Shown here one piece after another: positions 20,253-33,700 of a stretch of DNA of 64,000 bases; within the stretch, counting starts at the first letter, position 1; each line of letters opens with the position of its first letter. This stretch comes from Undaria pinnatifida (Eukaryota > Sar > Phaeophyceae > Laminariales > Alariaceae), in contig JABAKD010000019.1 of NCBI GenBank assembly GCA_012845835.1, forward strand, positions 8,413,346 to 8,477,345. Reading direction: 5' to 3'. The translations under genes and the position numbers were made by a program. The notes beneath the pieces are model-generated. The model saw nothing but the letters and a program-made list of their open reading frames with translations, did no database searches and was not told the DNA's origin.

Positions 20253-23200
20253 GTGAGTGTGCGCAAGGATGTCTGACGTCTTTTTCTTGATTGCTTCCTT
20301 CTCTGGTCGTGATTGAGGGTCTCAACGTTGCAACGTGCCATCACTCATGGTTCATCACTGCATACCATCTACCAGGTACTATTCTACACACAGTGGCAGT
20401 TACACATACCAGGTAACTCGTACCCAGAGATGACTGTACCGTACCAGATATTAATAGTATTTCTGTACCAGCACAGCAACTAACTGCTCGTACATATCAT
20501 GTACATATCATGGTCTACTTTATACCTACCAGCACAGCCGCACATAACAGTGTCTACTCTGCGGCCAGCACAGCAGTTACACAGCACTGGAGGAAGCCGC
20601 CGTATCCATTCTAGCATACCGTAATATAATATCCTCGCCTCTGTCAACGCCCCATGGGAGGAACGTTTGTTTTTCAATAAAACGCTGTCCACGGCGGGGA
20701 GAACAAAGGAGTACCTCGTAGGGGGGACTTCGTTAAACAAAAAGAAAACTCAGAGGAGAAAATGTAACACACGTATAGTCTAGTCTAAACGTATACATAT
20801 TTTTCCACCTATAATGGTGTTACGCGTACTCACATAGATGAACCCCACTGCTCTAGGAAACGTGTGGCGTGTGGCATGAGCTAGTGCATTTCTCCAAAGA
20901 AAGAGTAGTACTGGTTGTACTACTCAGCGGGAAGAGTGTGATAGCGGTGGGTGCACGTTGTACTGACGTACGCGCAAACGAATTATTAGTCGTCAGGGGA
21001 TGCTGTGCACCGTACGTGGAATAGTGCTCGTTTCTATATACGAAAGTAGTACGTCACATGTGTTTGCACTTGGTGGTAATGGATACAATATTAATTAATT
21101 GGTTGGCGGCAACAATTTCGGTATATGTGGCGTACGTGGTAGGATTTCCATGAGTTGGAGGAAGTGTTTAGCGCTTTGGTACTGTGTTTGAGGGGAACCG
21201 AAACCTTGATGTACTCCTCGTTTATCCCCGTAGAAAGTAGAGCTAGATCGATAGACTAGTGCTCCCGTCTGAACCCGCCACTACCTGATGCATGTCGTCA
21301 GAAATGTATGTATGATATGTGTGTACGATAATAGCAACAGACCTAGAACTAATCCACCCAGCCAGTCAGATAGCGTCCTGGGCGCGTGGCCAACGCTGAA
21401 ATATAACTACCCGTTTTTGGCCACAGCAGCACCGCGTATATGCCTGAGTTTGGCTTTCGCTAATAAGTAGTTATATATCCTTGAACCCTATACCCATGGT
21501 TCCACTCTGCCCCCGAAAAATGTTTGGCCTGGTCGAGACTCGCGTGCATGCTAGCTAGTGTATGCTGCGCTCGCGATGCCTGCCCCCCTCGCCGCGCTCG
21601 GCGCCATCTTCCAAGCTTTCCCCGCTCTATGTCCTTGTGAGCCCCGTCCCCCGCGGAGAGATGCAAGCCGTGCCCTGTGGCGCTCGTTCCAGCACTCGGC
21701 TGCTCCCGGCCTCTACTTCCCATCCTCCTCCTGCTGGCATCCGCTCTGTCCGTAATTATAATACCGGGAGTTGTGTTTTTGTTCGAGTACAAACGGTCCT
21801 TACATTCGGACACGTATAGTTCCCCCGCAAGAGGAAAATAAACACACCGGGTCAACCACGCCCACAGACGCTTTCGCTCCTGCCTCGACGAGCGGCCGCC
21901 CGCGCGGCGGGAGAGCGCAGGTCGGTTTCCCCTTGTCTGCACCCATGCCCATGCAACCACATCGTGATCCGGAGCCGAAACCGCCCAGGGCGGCGCGCCC
22001 CCAAACCCCACACTAGTCCGATCCACATGTGTACTGCTGTACTACTGCTGCATGTTGCTGCTACTGCTGCTGCTGTTGTGCTGCTGCTGCTGCTGAGGTT
22101 ATTTTAGTCCGGGCGGTTGCTGCTACTGCTGCTGTGCTGCTGCTGAGGTTAGTTGAGTAGTGGGCCATTTTTTTGCGAACAAAACATCGAAGAACAAAAA
22201 ATTGTACAATTTTTATATCAAAATTTGTAAAACAATTAGGGATGTTCCAAGTGACCTGCTCGTCTCAGGGAGGCGAAACGCAATCCCTTGCCAAATAGAG
22301 CCAGCTAAGCGACGTTTAATGCGCCGAGCGCCGCCTCAGAGCTCGGCCGAGATCCAGACATGCTTCATAATGTACCCATGGCAGGCTAGCTTGCCCCGCG
22401 GCCGAGAGTGTGAAAAGAAACAGTCGGCCGCCGTAGATCAGCGAGCCAATAAAAAAAACCAAGATAATATTTTACATATACCTGCAGTGTTCTCGACACA
22501 TTCGCCACAGAGTGGTTTAGCTCGCTCGCTACCCCGCCGCCGCGTACGTACCGGCAAGGAAAGCGAGGCTTAGGTTGGCAATCAGTTTTCGCGAGTGAAT
22601 GCGTGATCACAAGTCGAACGTCTTAAAATGCTTTCTGTTATGTTTTTTTCACACAGAACCAAGGGTGGCGCACGTTTTTTGTTGTGTGTCTACGGTACCG
22701 ACGTTTACGGGAGTGTTCTTTCCAAGTGTTTTGCCATATCGTCTGATTGTTGCGGTGTCGCCGATGTTTTGCCTACTGTGGTAGAGTCTTCCTGTGCCAT
22801 GTTTGACGTGTATCGGCAGGAAAACCGTGAGTTTTGTAGCAGGCGGAGTTTGAGTTCATGGAGCTGTCATATATCGTCTTACATTTCGAGCCACCATGCA
22901 GTAGCCCCATCTCTTTTATATGGTCTCCAAGTATTAATTAACACCCCCCCCCTTGAAATAGATATTTAAAAAAAAAAATACACTCCAGCTATGAGATCGA
23001 AGATTTCAAGGTTGTTGTTCTGTAGGGTACGCACAAACCATACCCGGGGTGTTAACCACGGGTATTTCCCTACAAAGAACTTCTGTAAGTTCTATAGGAC
23101 ATTTATACCCGTACCCGGAACTTTTGGAAGTTCTGTACGACGTTCATACCCGTTTCTGTAAGTTGTGTAAGATCCCCATACCGTTACCCGGAACTTCTGT

Positions 23201-26200
23201 GACTTCTGTAAGACTGTGGCACAATACCCGGGGTACGGGTATACCTTTGTTTCAATACCCGCGGGGAGCCCACATAAAGTTATTCAGGTTTGAAACCAAA
23301 TAGTGTATTATGCACTTGATTATGATGACATGTCTTGTCAGTGAAACAAACCGAACACAGAACATCAGCAGTACGTATCATATATATATATTAGTAACAC
23401 CTACTACTACTGTATAGATAGGTCCTGTTCACGTTTCTTTCGTTTCTAAGGGCAACACGTATTATCTGTAACGAAGGACACTTTTGAATCGAAAAAATAA
23501 TCTTCTATCGTGAATCGGATTGAATTCGATTCGATTTGGTGGAAGCATACCAATTCGGCTCCTATCGGGAAACCATGTATTGCATTTTGGCGATGTTTTT
23601 TGTCCGATCGGAACAATACTGATATGCCGTGATGGCGATGCAGCTATACCATCATCGATATCTTGAACTATCCTCTGAGTTTTCTCGGTGGATTCGCTTC
23701 TTTGTCGTGGCGCTTTTTTGGCTTATCGAGCTGGTGGCCAACATTGGGCTGCGACCGCCATTATTTTGTTTGAGGCGCCACAGCCGGGGTACGCTATGGC
23801 ATGATCTGTTACAGAGCAGCAGCCATGAGCGCGGCTGTTGCCCCGGTCGCCACTCATTGAGGTTCACAATTTATTGCCTCTCTCGGTAGTGATTTTTGTT
23901 GATAATGCCCTTAAAGCTACGACGAATTGCCTCGGGACGTTGGCCCAGTGAGAACCTGCCATGCAAGTTGGATGCAGTCCTCCACTTCCAATCGAACTCT
24001 CCCCCCGAGGGGGTGTGCATTCCCCCGTGTATTACCCGTACCCGGAACTTCTGTAAGTTCTGTAAGACATTCATACCCGTACCCGAAACTTCTGGAAGTT
24101 CTGTACGCCCGTGCAACAATACCCGGGGCTTCTGGAAGTTGTGTAAGACTTTCATACCCGTACCCGGAACTTCTGTGAGTTATGTAGGACATTCACACCC
24201 GTACCCGGAACTTCTGTGACTTCTGTACACCCGTGCCACAATACCCGGGGTACGTGTACAGCACTTTTTGTACCCGCCCGGACCTTCTGTGAGTTATGTA
24301 CGCCCGTGCCACAATACTTGGAAATTCTGGAAGTTCTGTAACACTTTCATACGGTACCCGAAACTTCTGGAAGTTATGTAAGACTCCCATACCCTTATCG
24401 GGAATCAACAAACCCTACAGAACATAACCTTGGAAGATTTTGTCGAAACTCATCTTTGCAAGCTGTGTGTGATACTCCGATCGCGCGTATTACTGGGGTG
24501 TGTGTCCTCATTAAGGATATAGGTCGGCGGCTCCCCTTAGAACTACAGTATAGCTTGTACCAGGGTCAACAGGGTGATGTTAATCAATCTGCGCGCGAAT
24601 GTTATAGGTGATCTCGGCTGGCATCGACGCTGTAAAACACCATGTATATATTGGGGTTGGCGCTGGTTGGCAACGACGCTGTAAAACATGCCAATCACTG
24701 CGTAAGCTAGACATCCAGGGTACCGTTTTTTTCTTTTTTTGGGCGGTCATTGTGAGGGTTATCGAGTTAGATCATAGTGTGCGTGGTGGAGAACCCTAAC
24801 TCCGCACGAGGGGAATGATCGCATCACGTAGTGTGAATATGGTAAGGCACCCACGAGGCGGTTGCATAGTAATACCCGTTGCTGTCTCTGGACCGGCCAC
24901 ACCAGAAAACAAGGTAACTCATTGGCGCTGTCGTCCATAAGCAAAGAAATAGGCGCAAGGTGCCGAAGTCCGTCTTACGAGCGGTTCTTGGAAGAATGAA
25001 GTTCACCCTTCATGCGAGTCGCCGAACACCTCGCGGTGCTTCGCGCTTGGTGCAAGCAATGTCTGCCTGGTTGGTGAAATGTTGGTGAAAACCCGACGTG
25101 CTCCGTCCCGGCATATTAGGGATGCGAGGGTCTTCATACGACCACGGCCATGCACAAACTGAATGCACCCCCCGCACCCCCCCACCTCCCCGCCGCCCCC
25201 ACCATCGCCTACTAGCATTACGCGTGCAGTAAGCTCCTATTGATTTATGTGACCTATCCCCCCTACCCTCAGCGGCCATACGACTATTAATACAGGATGT
25301 ATATATATTACGCGGGTGCATTCCACAGCCGTCAGATTTCGTTCCCCTCAAAACTTTTTTTTTCATAGTTTCCGTGTGTGAGCACAATGGTTGTGTGGAG
25401 GCTCTGTCTTCTATGCGAAGAGATGCAGAGGTGGCACCGAAGTGTCTGTTAAGATCACTTGTAATAAGAAAGAAAATGGATAGTTTGAAAAGAAGGGCGC
25501 TTGATGCCGAAGAGAGAGGAGGAGGAAGGAAAGGAGAGACAGGAGAGAGAAGGGAGGGACAGGAGAGTGATCGTGGTGGGCTGGATCGCCCCTTGATCAT
25601 CACGGAACAATTCCTGTAGTCCGGTACTCGCAGAACACCGGGAGAACGGGACAACCTTAACATTCTCAAATCTACGTTTACATCTAAGTTCCACGAAGAT
25701 TCAACGTAAGATTCAACGTAAGTTCCAACTGCTTACGAGTATCTTATTCATGCGAATGGACTGGTCGAATAGACTGCGCTTTAAGTTAGATATGAATCCA
25801 AGGTTCATATTCCCAACACCGTTCACAGATTGATTAACATCACCCTGTTGGCCCTGGTACAAGCTAGTTCTAAGGGGAGTCGCCGATCTACATATATCAA
25901 CAAGAGTTAATGTGAGAACAACAGAAAACAACAATATATCTTCAATGAGGACACACACCCACGGTAATACGCGCGATCGGAGTACGAGTATCACACGCAG
26001 CTTGCAAAGATGAGATTTTGACGAGATCTTCGATCTCGCAGCCGGAGTGTATTTTGTTTCATTTAATGATGAGACAACAATCAATACCGAGAAACCAACG
26101 AACAAACCGCAGCAACGGATGCTTGCATACGAGTCGCAGTGGGGCGGAATGGAATACCGCAGATGGATGGTTATACTCGTACTCGTGTTCTTCCCCGTGG

Positions 26201-27692
26201 GGACATTTTTTTTTCGTGTTGTCCCCCGAGGGAGGACGTTTTTTTTTTATTCAAAAGTTGGTTCCCGGGGATACCCAAGAGGTAGGGGGAACTTCGTCAA
26301 AATGATAATATTGAGCCTCATACCTCGGGGATAACACAATGGTGCTGTTCACCACTCTTTCGGCCATTATGGAGGGGGGGGCGGCTGGCACAAAGACGGG
26401 GACGTTGACAGAGGATATTACGGTACGTCAGGAGTGTAATTCCCCACTCCCGCTAGGCTTGAGTCCTTTATGCTCCTTTTTTCGCCGATTATGCTATACC
26501 TCTTTCATGCCCGTTTTGTTCAGATTATGCTGCTAAAATGGTGACTTATACCGCATTTTTGCTCCCTTATGCTTATATGCTACCAGCGAAAGTCATTTTA
26601 TTCCCCGTTACACGCTGAAATTTGCTCAGATATGCTCGTCAGAGTTCCATCACGTGACATCGTCCTGCAATACAAGTTTTTTTTGTTGCGGTGTGATCTG
26701 GTGTGATGTAAGCCGTCATTGACAGCGAGGCAGAGCGTGCGCAAAATAGCCGGTAACGGTTTTCACGCTAGCGGATTATGCTCATGAGCGAAGGACTATG
26801 CTACCCAGGCCCTGATTATGCTCGCATTCTGCTCGCATTCTAATTGGGGCAAAAAAAAACGCATTCTACTAGAAATTAGGTCATCACAAATGGCTCCAGC
26901 CTACGCCGCGCCGAGCGATTTTGACCGCATTGTGTCGGGGTATCACCTTACCCAGACCGCCTTGTTGCAGGACCCGTACTGCTGCAAGTCATACCAGATA
27001 CCGCTATAGAATACCTCGCACAGCAGTAGAGCAGCATTGTTAGACTACTCGTAGTTTGTGCAGGCCACGTACTAAGAAAACGAGCGCTATTAAGAAAGAC
27101 AGCCTGAGCGTCACGTGCAAGTAACGAATTACGGAGTCTTTATAGTGGATTCCGTGTTGGATGCAATGACAATGTTTCCCTCCCGAGTAAAAAGTCCAGC
27201 CTGGGCCAATTCCTGTTTTTTTACGAAGCATGTATTAATAGCAGGAATTTTCACGTGTCATGACCCGACCCGCGGATCGGGTCAGGAGTCAGGAGGTTTC
27301 CGAAATCTTGCCGATCAAGTCGGGCCGGGTCAGGAGGTGTTCGAAACCTCACGGGACGGGTCGGGTCGTGTCAGAAGGATTTCAAATCTCGCGGGTCGGG
27401 ACGGGGTACCGCGACCTGGCCCGACCCACGGGGAGTGACCTAATCCGTGAAATGCCCTGATTAATATCATAGGTGTCGTATACTGTTTGTATACAGGATT
27501 CTCGGTACAGCTCGAGGCGGTTTATATTCGCGCGATAAGACTCACGAGAAACACTTCGCACGTCGCACGTCGCACGTTACTGCTTTGCCTGGTATATACA
27601 GTAGTACTCTAGACTACCCTGCCATAATGGGATACAGTATGACACATGGTGACGTATGATCCGTGGCGTCCACCATCGTCTCGTTTTCGCTG

Positions 27693-27723
<31 letters not shown>

Positions 27724-30700
27724 CGCCGCAGCTGCTGTCGCTAGGTTTCGCGCACGTCGTATAACGGGTATTAATGTTGCTGTTGCTGCTGTCGCTGCCG
27801 CTGTATTCATTCGTGTACAGTGGGCACCCCGATTTAAGAGCGCGCAAGATAAGAGCGTTCGTCGTCCAATCGACGAGTCCCGTCTATAGTAAAATATGTT
27901 ATTTCCCACTACAGACAAGAGCAATGTATAGTTAAGAGTGCCTGTTTCGGCTTGTCATGAGGTGCTCTTATATCCGGGTACTGTATCGCACAAGCGGGGC
28001 TCCGCCGCTGCACGCGGATGCCCGCCGCCGGCTCCGCGTCCGCGTATGCCCGGCATGGTCGAAGGGTGTCGGTACACCAGTACATGAAGATAGTAAGCGG
28101 AGGCCGCGAAAAAAACGACAGCACTGCCAAAGGTCGACTATGCCTCGCTCCGACTGAACTCTATCGTCCTCTACATATGAGTACGTCTTCAACGTAAATA
28201 CGCCACGCCGTGCCCTTACTCTTCTCGCTTCTCGCGCCCAATGGGTCCCCCGTCACCCTTTCCTCGTCGCCTACTGTGCAGCGGAAAACCTGTAGTTGGG
28301 GGTACCGGGAGGACGAAAAAGGTCAGGCCGCAGGGCGAAGAGAGGGAGGTTTCCATTAATAATGCGGCGAGGTTGAAGGTGGCGGGGGGGGTAGCGAAGG
28401 GTCGTCGGCTGGAATCTCCTGACGTGTTTTTGCGTCCCATGATGGCCAAGGTGAGGGTAAGGTGAGGGTAAGGTGAGGGTAAGGTGTGTACGGTGTATGA
28501 TAGAGGTAAGGCTCGCCGTTGGCTGCAGTAAAGGGCTAATTGGGAAATGCTCGCGGCCGGCGAAAAACAAGAGTGTTACGGATCTTTTTTAAGGCATGCC
28601 TGAACGCGCCTTACGCGCCTTACCGCCTCACCCCCTTTTTACGACTCGAGAAGGGAAAATGTGGACTACGCGTATCGGCTATTAATACACGGAGTAGCCC
28701 AGGCCGCTTGGGTAAGGGATGTGTCCGAACTGCGACGGCGATGTACGGAGTATGATAGCGCGGCACGTGTGCGGGTAGAATGGTGTCGCTCTGGTAGTAG
28801 CACTGTCACACGCTCTTCCTAGGCAGTTGATGAGATCGCAACCGTTTTTTTTTCTTTTTTTGTCGCTGTTTGTGCGTCTCACAAGGACTTGGCACTGCAC
28901 ACACGTTTTTCGAGACAACTTTCTTGGAAAAGTTTGTGTGTTGTTGCAGTTCTGAAAAACTTAAGTGCCTTAACGCGCCTTACCTGCGATTTTAGATAAT
29001 GTAACATACTGTACTTTAACATGATGGTTGGAAGTGTACTGATAATACTGCATGATGCGACTTCCTGGTGTAGTGAAGGCTTGCCTTTTACCACCTTTAC
29101 GTGTCTTAATTGCCTCCGCGCGTCTTGCTGTCTTGACGTGCCTTCACGCGCCTTACCTGCTACTCTAGATAAGGGGGCTACTGTACTTCAATGTTGTACT
29201 GATGGTGCATTGAGCGATTGTCTGGTGTAGTTAAGGCATGCCTTTACCACCTCAACGTGCCTCAATGGCGTTAACGTGTCGTTCTGCCTTAGTGCGCCTT
29301 AACGCGCCGTACCTCCTATAGTAGACAAGGCAACTACTATGCTTTAGTATGCTACTGATAATACTGCATGATACGTCTGCCTGTGTAGTTCAGGCATGAT
29401 TAACTATCTTAACGTGCCTTAACTGCCTTAACGCGTCTTTCTGTTCTAGTGTGCCTTAACGCGCCTTACCTGCTAGAGTAGATATGGCCACCATCGTACT
29501 TTACTAGTGTGCCTTGGCGCGACCTCTAGGTGTAACTTGGCACGACCACTCCGGAATCTCTTTCCTGAAAACTGCTAGTTTTGACTTCTTAGTGCTGTTT
29601 TTTAGTCAATACGCAATATATTATGCGCCTTCCTGTTTGTGTCGTCCCCGTGATGTACTTTTACCGTTTACTAGTAACAGTGCATGACACGATTTTCTGG
29701 TGAAATTTCGCGCGTTCCAGGTCAAAGAAGCGTTGTTCAGCACCCTCACGGGATTCGGGGTTTTCGAGACCGGCGATGCACGGGTGAGGGCCGCTGGTTT
29801 ATTAGCCGTCGATTGTTTGGTAGCGGTAGTTTGTTTATTTTGTAGGATTACTCTAACGACGTCAGCTGTGAGTTCGACGAATTTAGGGTCAATGCTCGTC
29901 TTTGCAAGCTGCGTACTACATCGATTTCCCGTTTTCAGAAAGTTTCATGAGTCAGGACCTGTATAATATTGCATTTTTTACTCCACCGCATGATTTCTTC
30001 AGTCCCACGTGTTTGACTTATAACTCCTTTGCAACCCGTAACACTATCATTGTCTAGTTCCAAGCGTTTTGTCCTCACATAGAGAGTGCTGAGCTAAACG
30101 AGTTGATGCACCCGCTGCTATTAATAAGAATAGATGTAACGCCTTTGGGGTTCAGGTATTGCAACCAAACCACGTCTGGTACGGTGTTATCCGCCGGGTG
30201 CAGCAGTGCGACTACTGCGGCACCATGCAGCGCGTGTGTCGGAGATGTCCTTGGGTTGATTCTCGGGTGCAATATTACCTTGGAAGCCCAGGCTGGTACG
30301 TGTCAGCACTTCGACTACTGCAGCACCATGCTACGCGTATGTCCGAAATAATTTTGCATTGGAGCTCGGGCGCAGTATTACCTCGGCAGCTCAGGCTGCT
30401 ATTAGTACGTGTCGCCGATGCTGAAACTGTCACTTTCTTTGGACATTTTTACTGTGTAGGTGTCCAAAGGGATTAATTGGTAATTCCACCGCATTGAATG
30501 CACGTGTAGCCGATGCCGTTCTCGTCCCTTGTTTTGAACGCATTTTCGTCGTTAAGTCAAAAAGGGGTTTATTAATTTATGCCGCCACATTATTTCCACC
30601 TGTAGCCGATGCTGTATATGTCCCTTTTTTTGTCCGACACGTTTCCCCCTGTTAAAGTCCCAAAGGGGTTTGTTAATTTATCCCGCCGCATTATTTCCAC

Positions 30701-33700
30701 GTGCAACCGATGCTGCATTCGTCCCTTTTTCTAACATAGTTTCCCCTTGAGGTCCCAAAGGAGGGTATTCATTAATCCCGCCGCACTATTTCCACTTGTT
30801 CACGATGCCGTAATCGTCACCTTGTTTCGACATAATCCCCTTGAAGTACCTAGGGGGTTGATTTATCCTGCCTCATTATTTCCACGTAACCGATGCTATG
30901 TTGATCCCCTTTTTTCCGACACGTTTTCCCCTTGAGGCCCAAAAGAGTTACCGTTATTAGTTAATCCCACCTAATTATTTTCCACTTGCAACCGATGCCG
31001 CAACCGTCACTTTGTTTCGACATGTGTTCCCCTTGAAGTCCCAAAGTGGTCTGTTAATTGATCCCGTCGCATTATTTTGCGCCTAACCGATGCTGTATTC
31101 GTCTCTTTTTTTCGACACTCGTTCTCCTTGGATTCCCGAAGGGAATGTGTCAAGTTTTTTCACGGAGATCCGTTGTTATCAGGATTACATTACGAAACAA
31201 AAAGGGGGGGGGGGAACTTATCGTCCCCGGTTGCGTTTGTTTGTTTCCGCTTTCTTGACTCGAGCACATTTTGTTGCCTGGTCTACTGCTGTTAATACAC
31301 GGTACTCGAGATGATTACCTTGCCGCCTGGTCTACACAGGTATGCAAGAGCCTCACACGAACAAAGCCGTCACGCATGCAGGAGACCGGAGAGCTCGACC
31401 GGAAGGCGTACGTAGATGGTTCGCGTAGATGCTTGCCCTCTTTTGTACTTCATGTCGTCCTATTTTTTTACATATTGCATCTCCGTGATAATCAGTGACC
31501 TCATTCTAACGTATTACTTCCTTCGGATTCGGTGTATTTCTGGATGCGCGTATTGCGCGTTTGCGAATGCATTTATTTTGGGGCGCGTTGGCGTAAGGGT
31601 GAGGCGGCGGGATAAAAACTAAGGAAGAAGGTGGTTCCTTTCCTCGACGGGGGAAGTACCTATTTTTCGTTTGAGATCCTCGTTGTGTTTTTCAATACTG
31701 CTGTTGGCTGTAGACCCATCAGTATGCCGCGGGAATGCTCCTCGAGTAGCGCTTTGGGCAAGGGTTAGTGTGCTCCTCGCGTTCGGAGCTTCAGAAACTT
31801 TTAGGTGCGTGTAGAGTGATTGGGCGGGGACACATGAGTATCCCCTGGCGGGCTCGCCTGTTGAGCTAATCCTTGGTGATTACTCATTTTTTTTGGCCTG
31901 CGATGACGTCGTAGAGAAGCGTCGTTATCAGTTTCACCAGAGCCCGGACAACATCTGAGCTGGGTGGGCTCTGGCCGTCTCATTTTGTGATTATCCTGAA
32001 TATAGAACGCCATCCTATTAAACACAAAAACTTCCCATTACCTTGAGGTAATTACTGGCCTTCAAGGCCGTACCTTGACATGCACCTCTGCCGTTACATA
32101 ACCTAAGGAGACGGATACGTTTTATCGCCTTCCCAGCTCATGGTTCAGCTCCGCCGCAGCCTCCCTATTTTGAGGACAGCACCGGTCCCAATATAGCACC
32201 GGTTGAGCAGTGCCGGTTGCCCTCTACAGTGCCTGTGACATCGCTTGGCACAGATGGGACCAGCCAGTAGCGGCAGTATGCGGAGTAGTGCCGGTTGCCG
32301 ATATAGTGCCGGTGTTTCCCTCTACAGTGCACACACCGGCACTATAAAGGGACAGTTACTCTGATTCGTGTTGTCAGAAGTCTTGTTGTTTTTTTCTCGC
32401 GTCCTGGCTTGTGTGCTAGCACTATCTATCTCACGGTCTGACCCTCCCTCCGCAAGCGAAACACGCCTCTCGCTACGTGAGCTTAACGATCAGGGTGCGT
32501 CATTTTTTCTTATTATCATTTTTATGTTTGTCGGTAACAGAGATGGCGGTCGAGTTAGATTATGTGCCGAGCGGAGAACCTCAACTCCGCGTAAAATGGA
32601 TAATATGACGTTGTGTGCATTTGGCAAGGCACCCACAAGGCAGTTACATACTGTACCTCCCATTGCGGTCTCTGGAAGTGGCCGCACCAGAAAACAAATT
32701 AAGAAAAAACTCACCCACATAGACTTACTTATGAATATCTTTGTGCTGAAAGCGCTCGATTGGTGCTTCCCTGGCATCTCCGGGGCTGGACGGTCCAGGT
32801 TATTACTTGCGGAGCGGTCCAGCTTTTCTTTGGTTTTTTTGCTCCGCCCTCCTTATTATTATTTTCTTTTATTCTGCTCGTTTTGCCAGTTATTTTTCTT
32901 TATTCTGCTCGTTTTGCCAGTTTTTTTTTCTTTATTCTGCTCGTTTTGCCATTTGCTTCTTGACTTTTCAGCTGCTTCCTGCAAATTTGGTTTTTCTGCC
33001 AAACACGATGATTTTTTAACCTTTTCGTGATTTTTTCTCCCTTTTTGTGTAGTAAGTTGAACTTCCTACCATTTCCCGCTGATTTTCCGTCTGTGCATTA
33101 CTTGCGGAACGGTTCAGCTTCAGCTTTTCCCACCATTTGTTTGTACTTGACGCTGTTTCATCAACTGAGATCTGGGCTTGGCTCATCAGCTCCGCGCCGC
33201 CCAGCACCCCACCGCAGCGCTATAGCTCGCAGCTACGGAGCGCAGTGCGGTGCCCTACGATGCCCTGTAGCTTACATTAGCTGCGGAACGAAGTTTCATC
33301 AGCTGACATCTGGGCTTGGCTCATCATCAGCTCCGCATCGCCCAGCACCCCACCGCAGCGCTACAGCTCGCAGCAACGCAGCGCCGTGCAGTGCCCTGCG
33401 ATGCCCTGCAGCTCTAGCTTAGCAGAGCGCAGCGCTGTGCTTTGACGTGCTTTGCTGCTTTGCCATGCTGCGTGCTTTGCGGTACTTTCATTAGTTCGTA
33501 CATGCCAGTAACATTCATTCGCAGTATTATCCCACGTACCGGTAGTATTTAAATACCTGGTATTAATAAGTTTGTACATACTACGTAGTTATATCACAAC
33601 GCACCCCCAGCTCAAGTCAGCCCGGCTATATATAGCTCAGCAGTGCAGCGCGGCATAGTGCGGTGCCGTGTCTTGGTCTTCGTTTTGCGGTGTTGTGTCG

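Larger units (their letters stand above)
23007..24432. mobile_element. 1.43-kb non-autonomous hAT element nested in repeat A
   Basis: The ends are CAAGGTTGTTGTTCTGTAGG and, inverted, CAAGGTTATGTTCTGTAGGG. A perfect 8-bp target duplication, GAAGATTT, lies at 22,999-23,006 and 24,433-24,440. Removing the element restores the repeat A sequence found elsewhere, which proves the insertion. Two arrays of ~41-bp repeats (23,060-23,275 and 24,030-24,400) flank ~750 bp of unrecognised sequence. No transposase is encoded. Confidence 0.88.
22977..26060. mobile_element. Long-terminal-inverted-repeat DNA element in rsmD intron 1
   Basis: Repeat A lies at the left end (22,977-23,006 plus 24,441-24,600) and again in inverted orientation at the right end (25,832-26,060, ending CTCGCAGCCGGAGTGTAT). 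Repeat B (24,605-25,170) occupies much of the interior. The arrangement suggests a non-autonomous DNA transposon with ~190-230-bp inverted ends, in the style of Mutator-like elements. No transposase and no clear target duplication were found. A 1.4-kb hAT element is inserted in the left arm, so the original length was ~1.65 kb. Confidence 0.55.
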
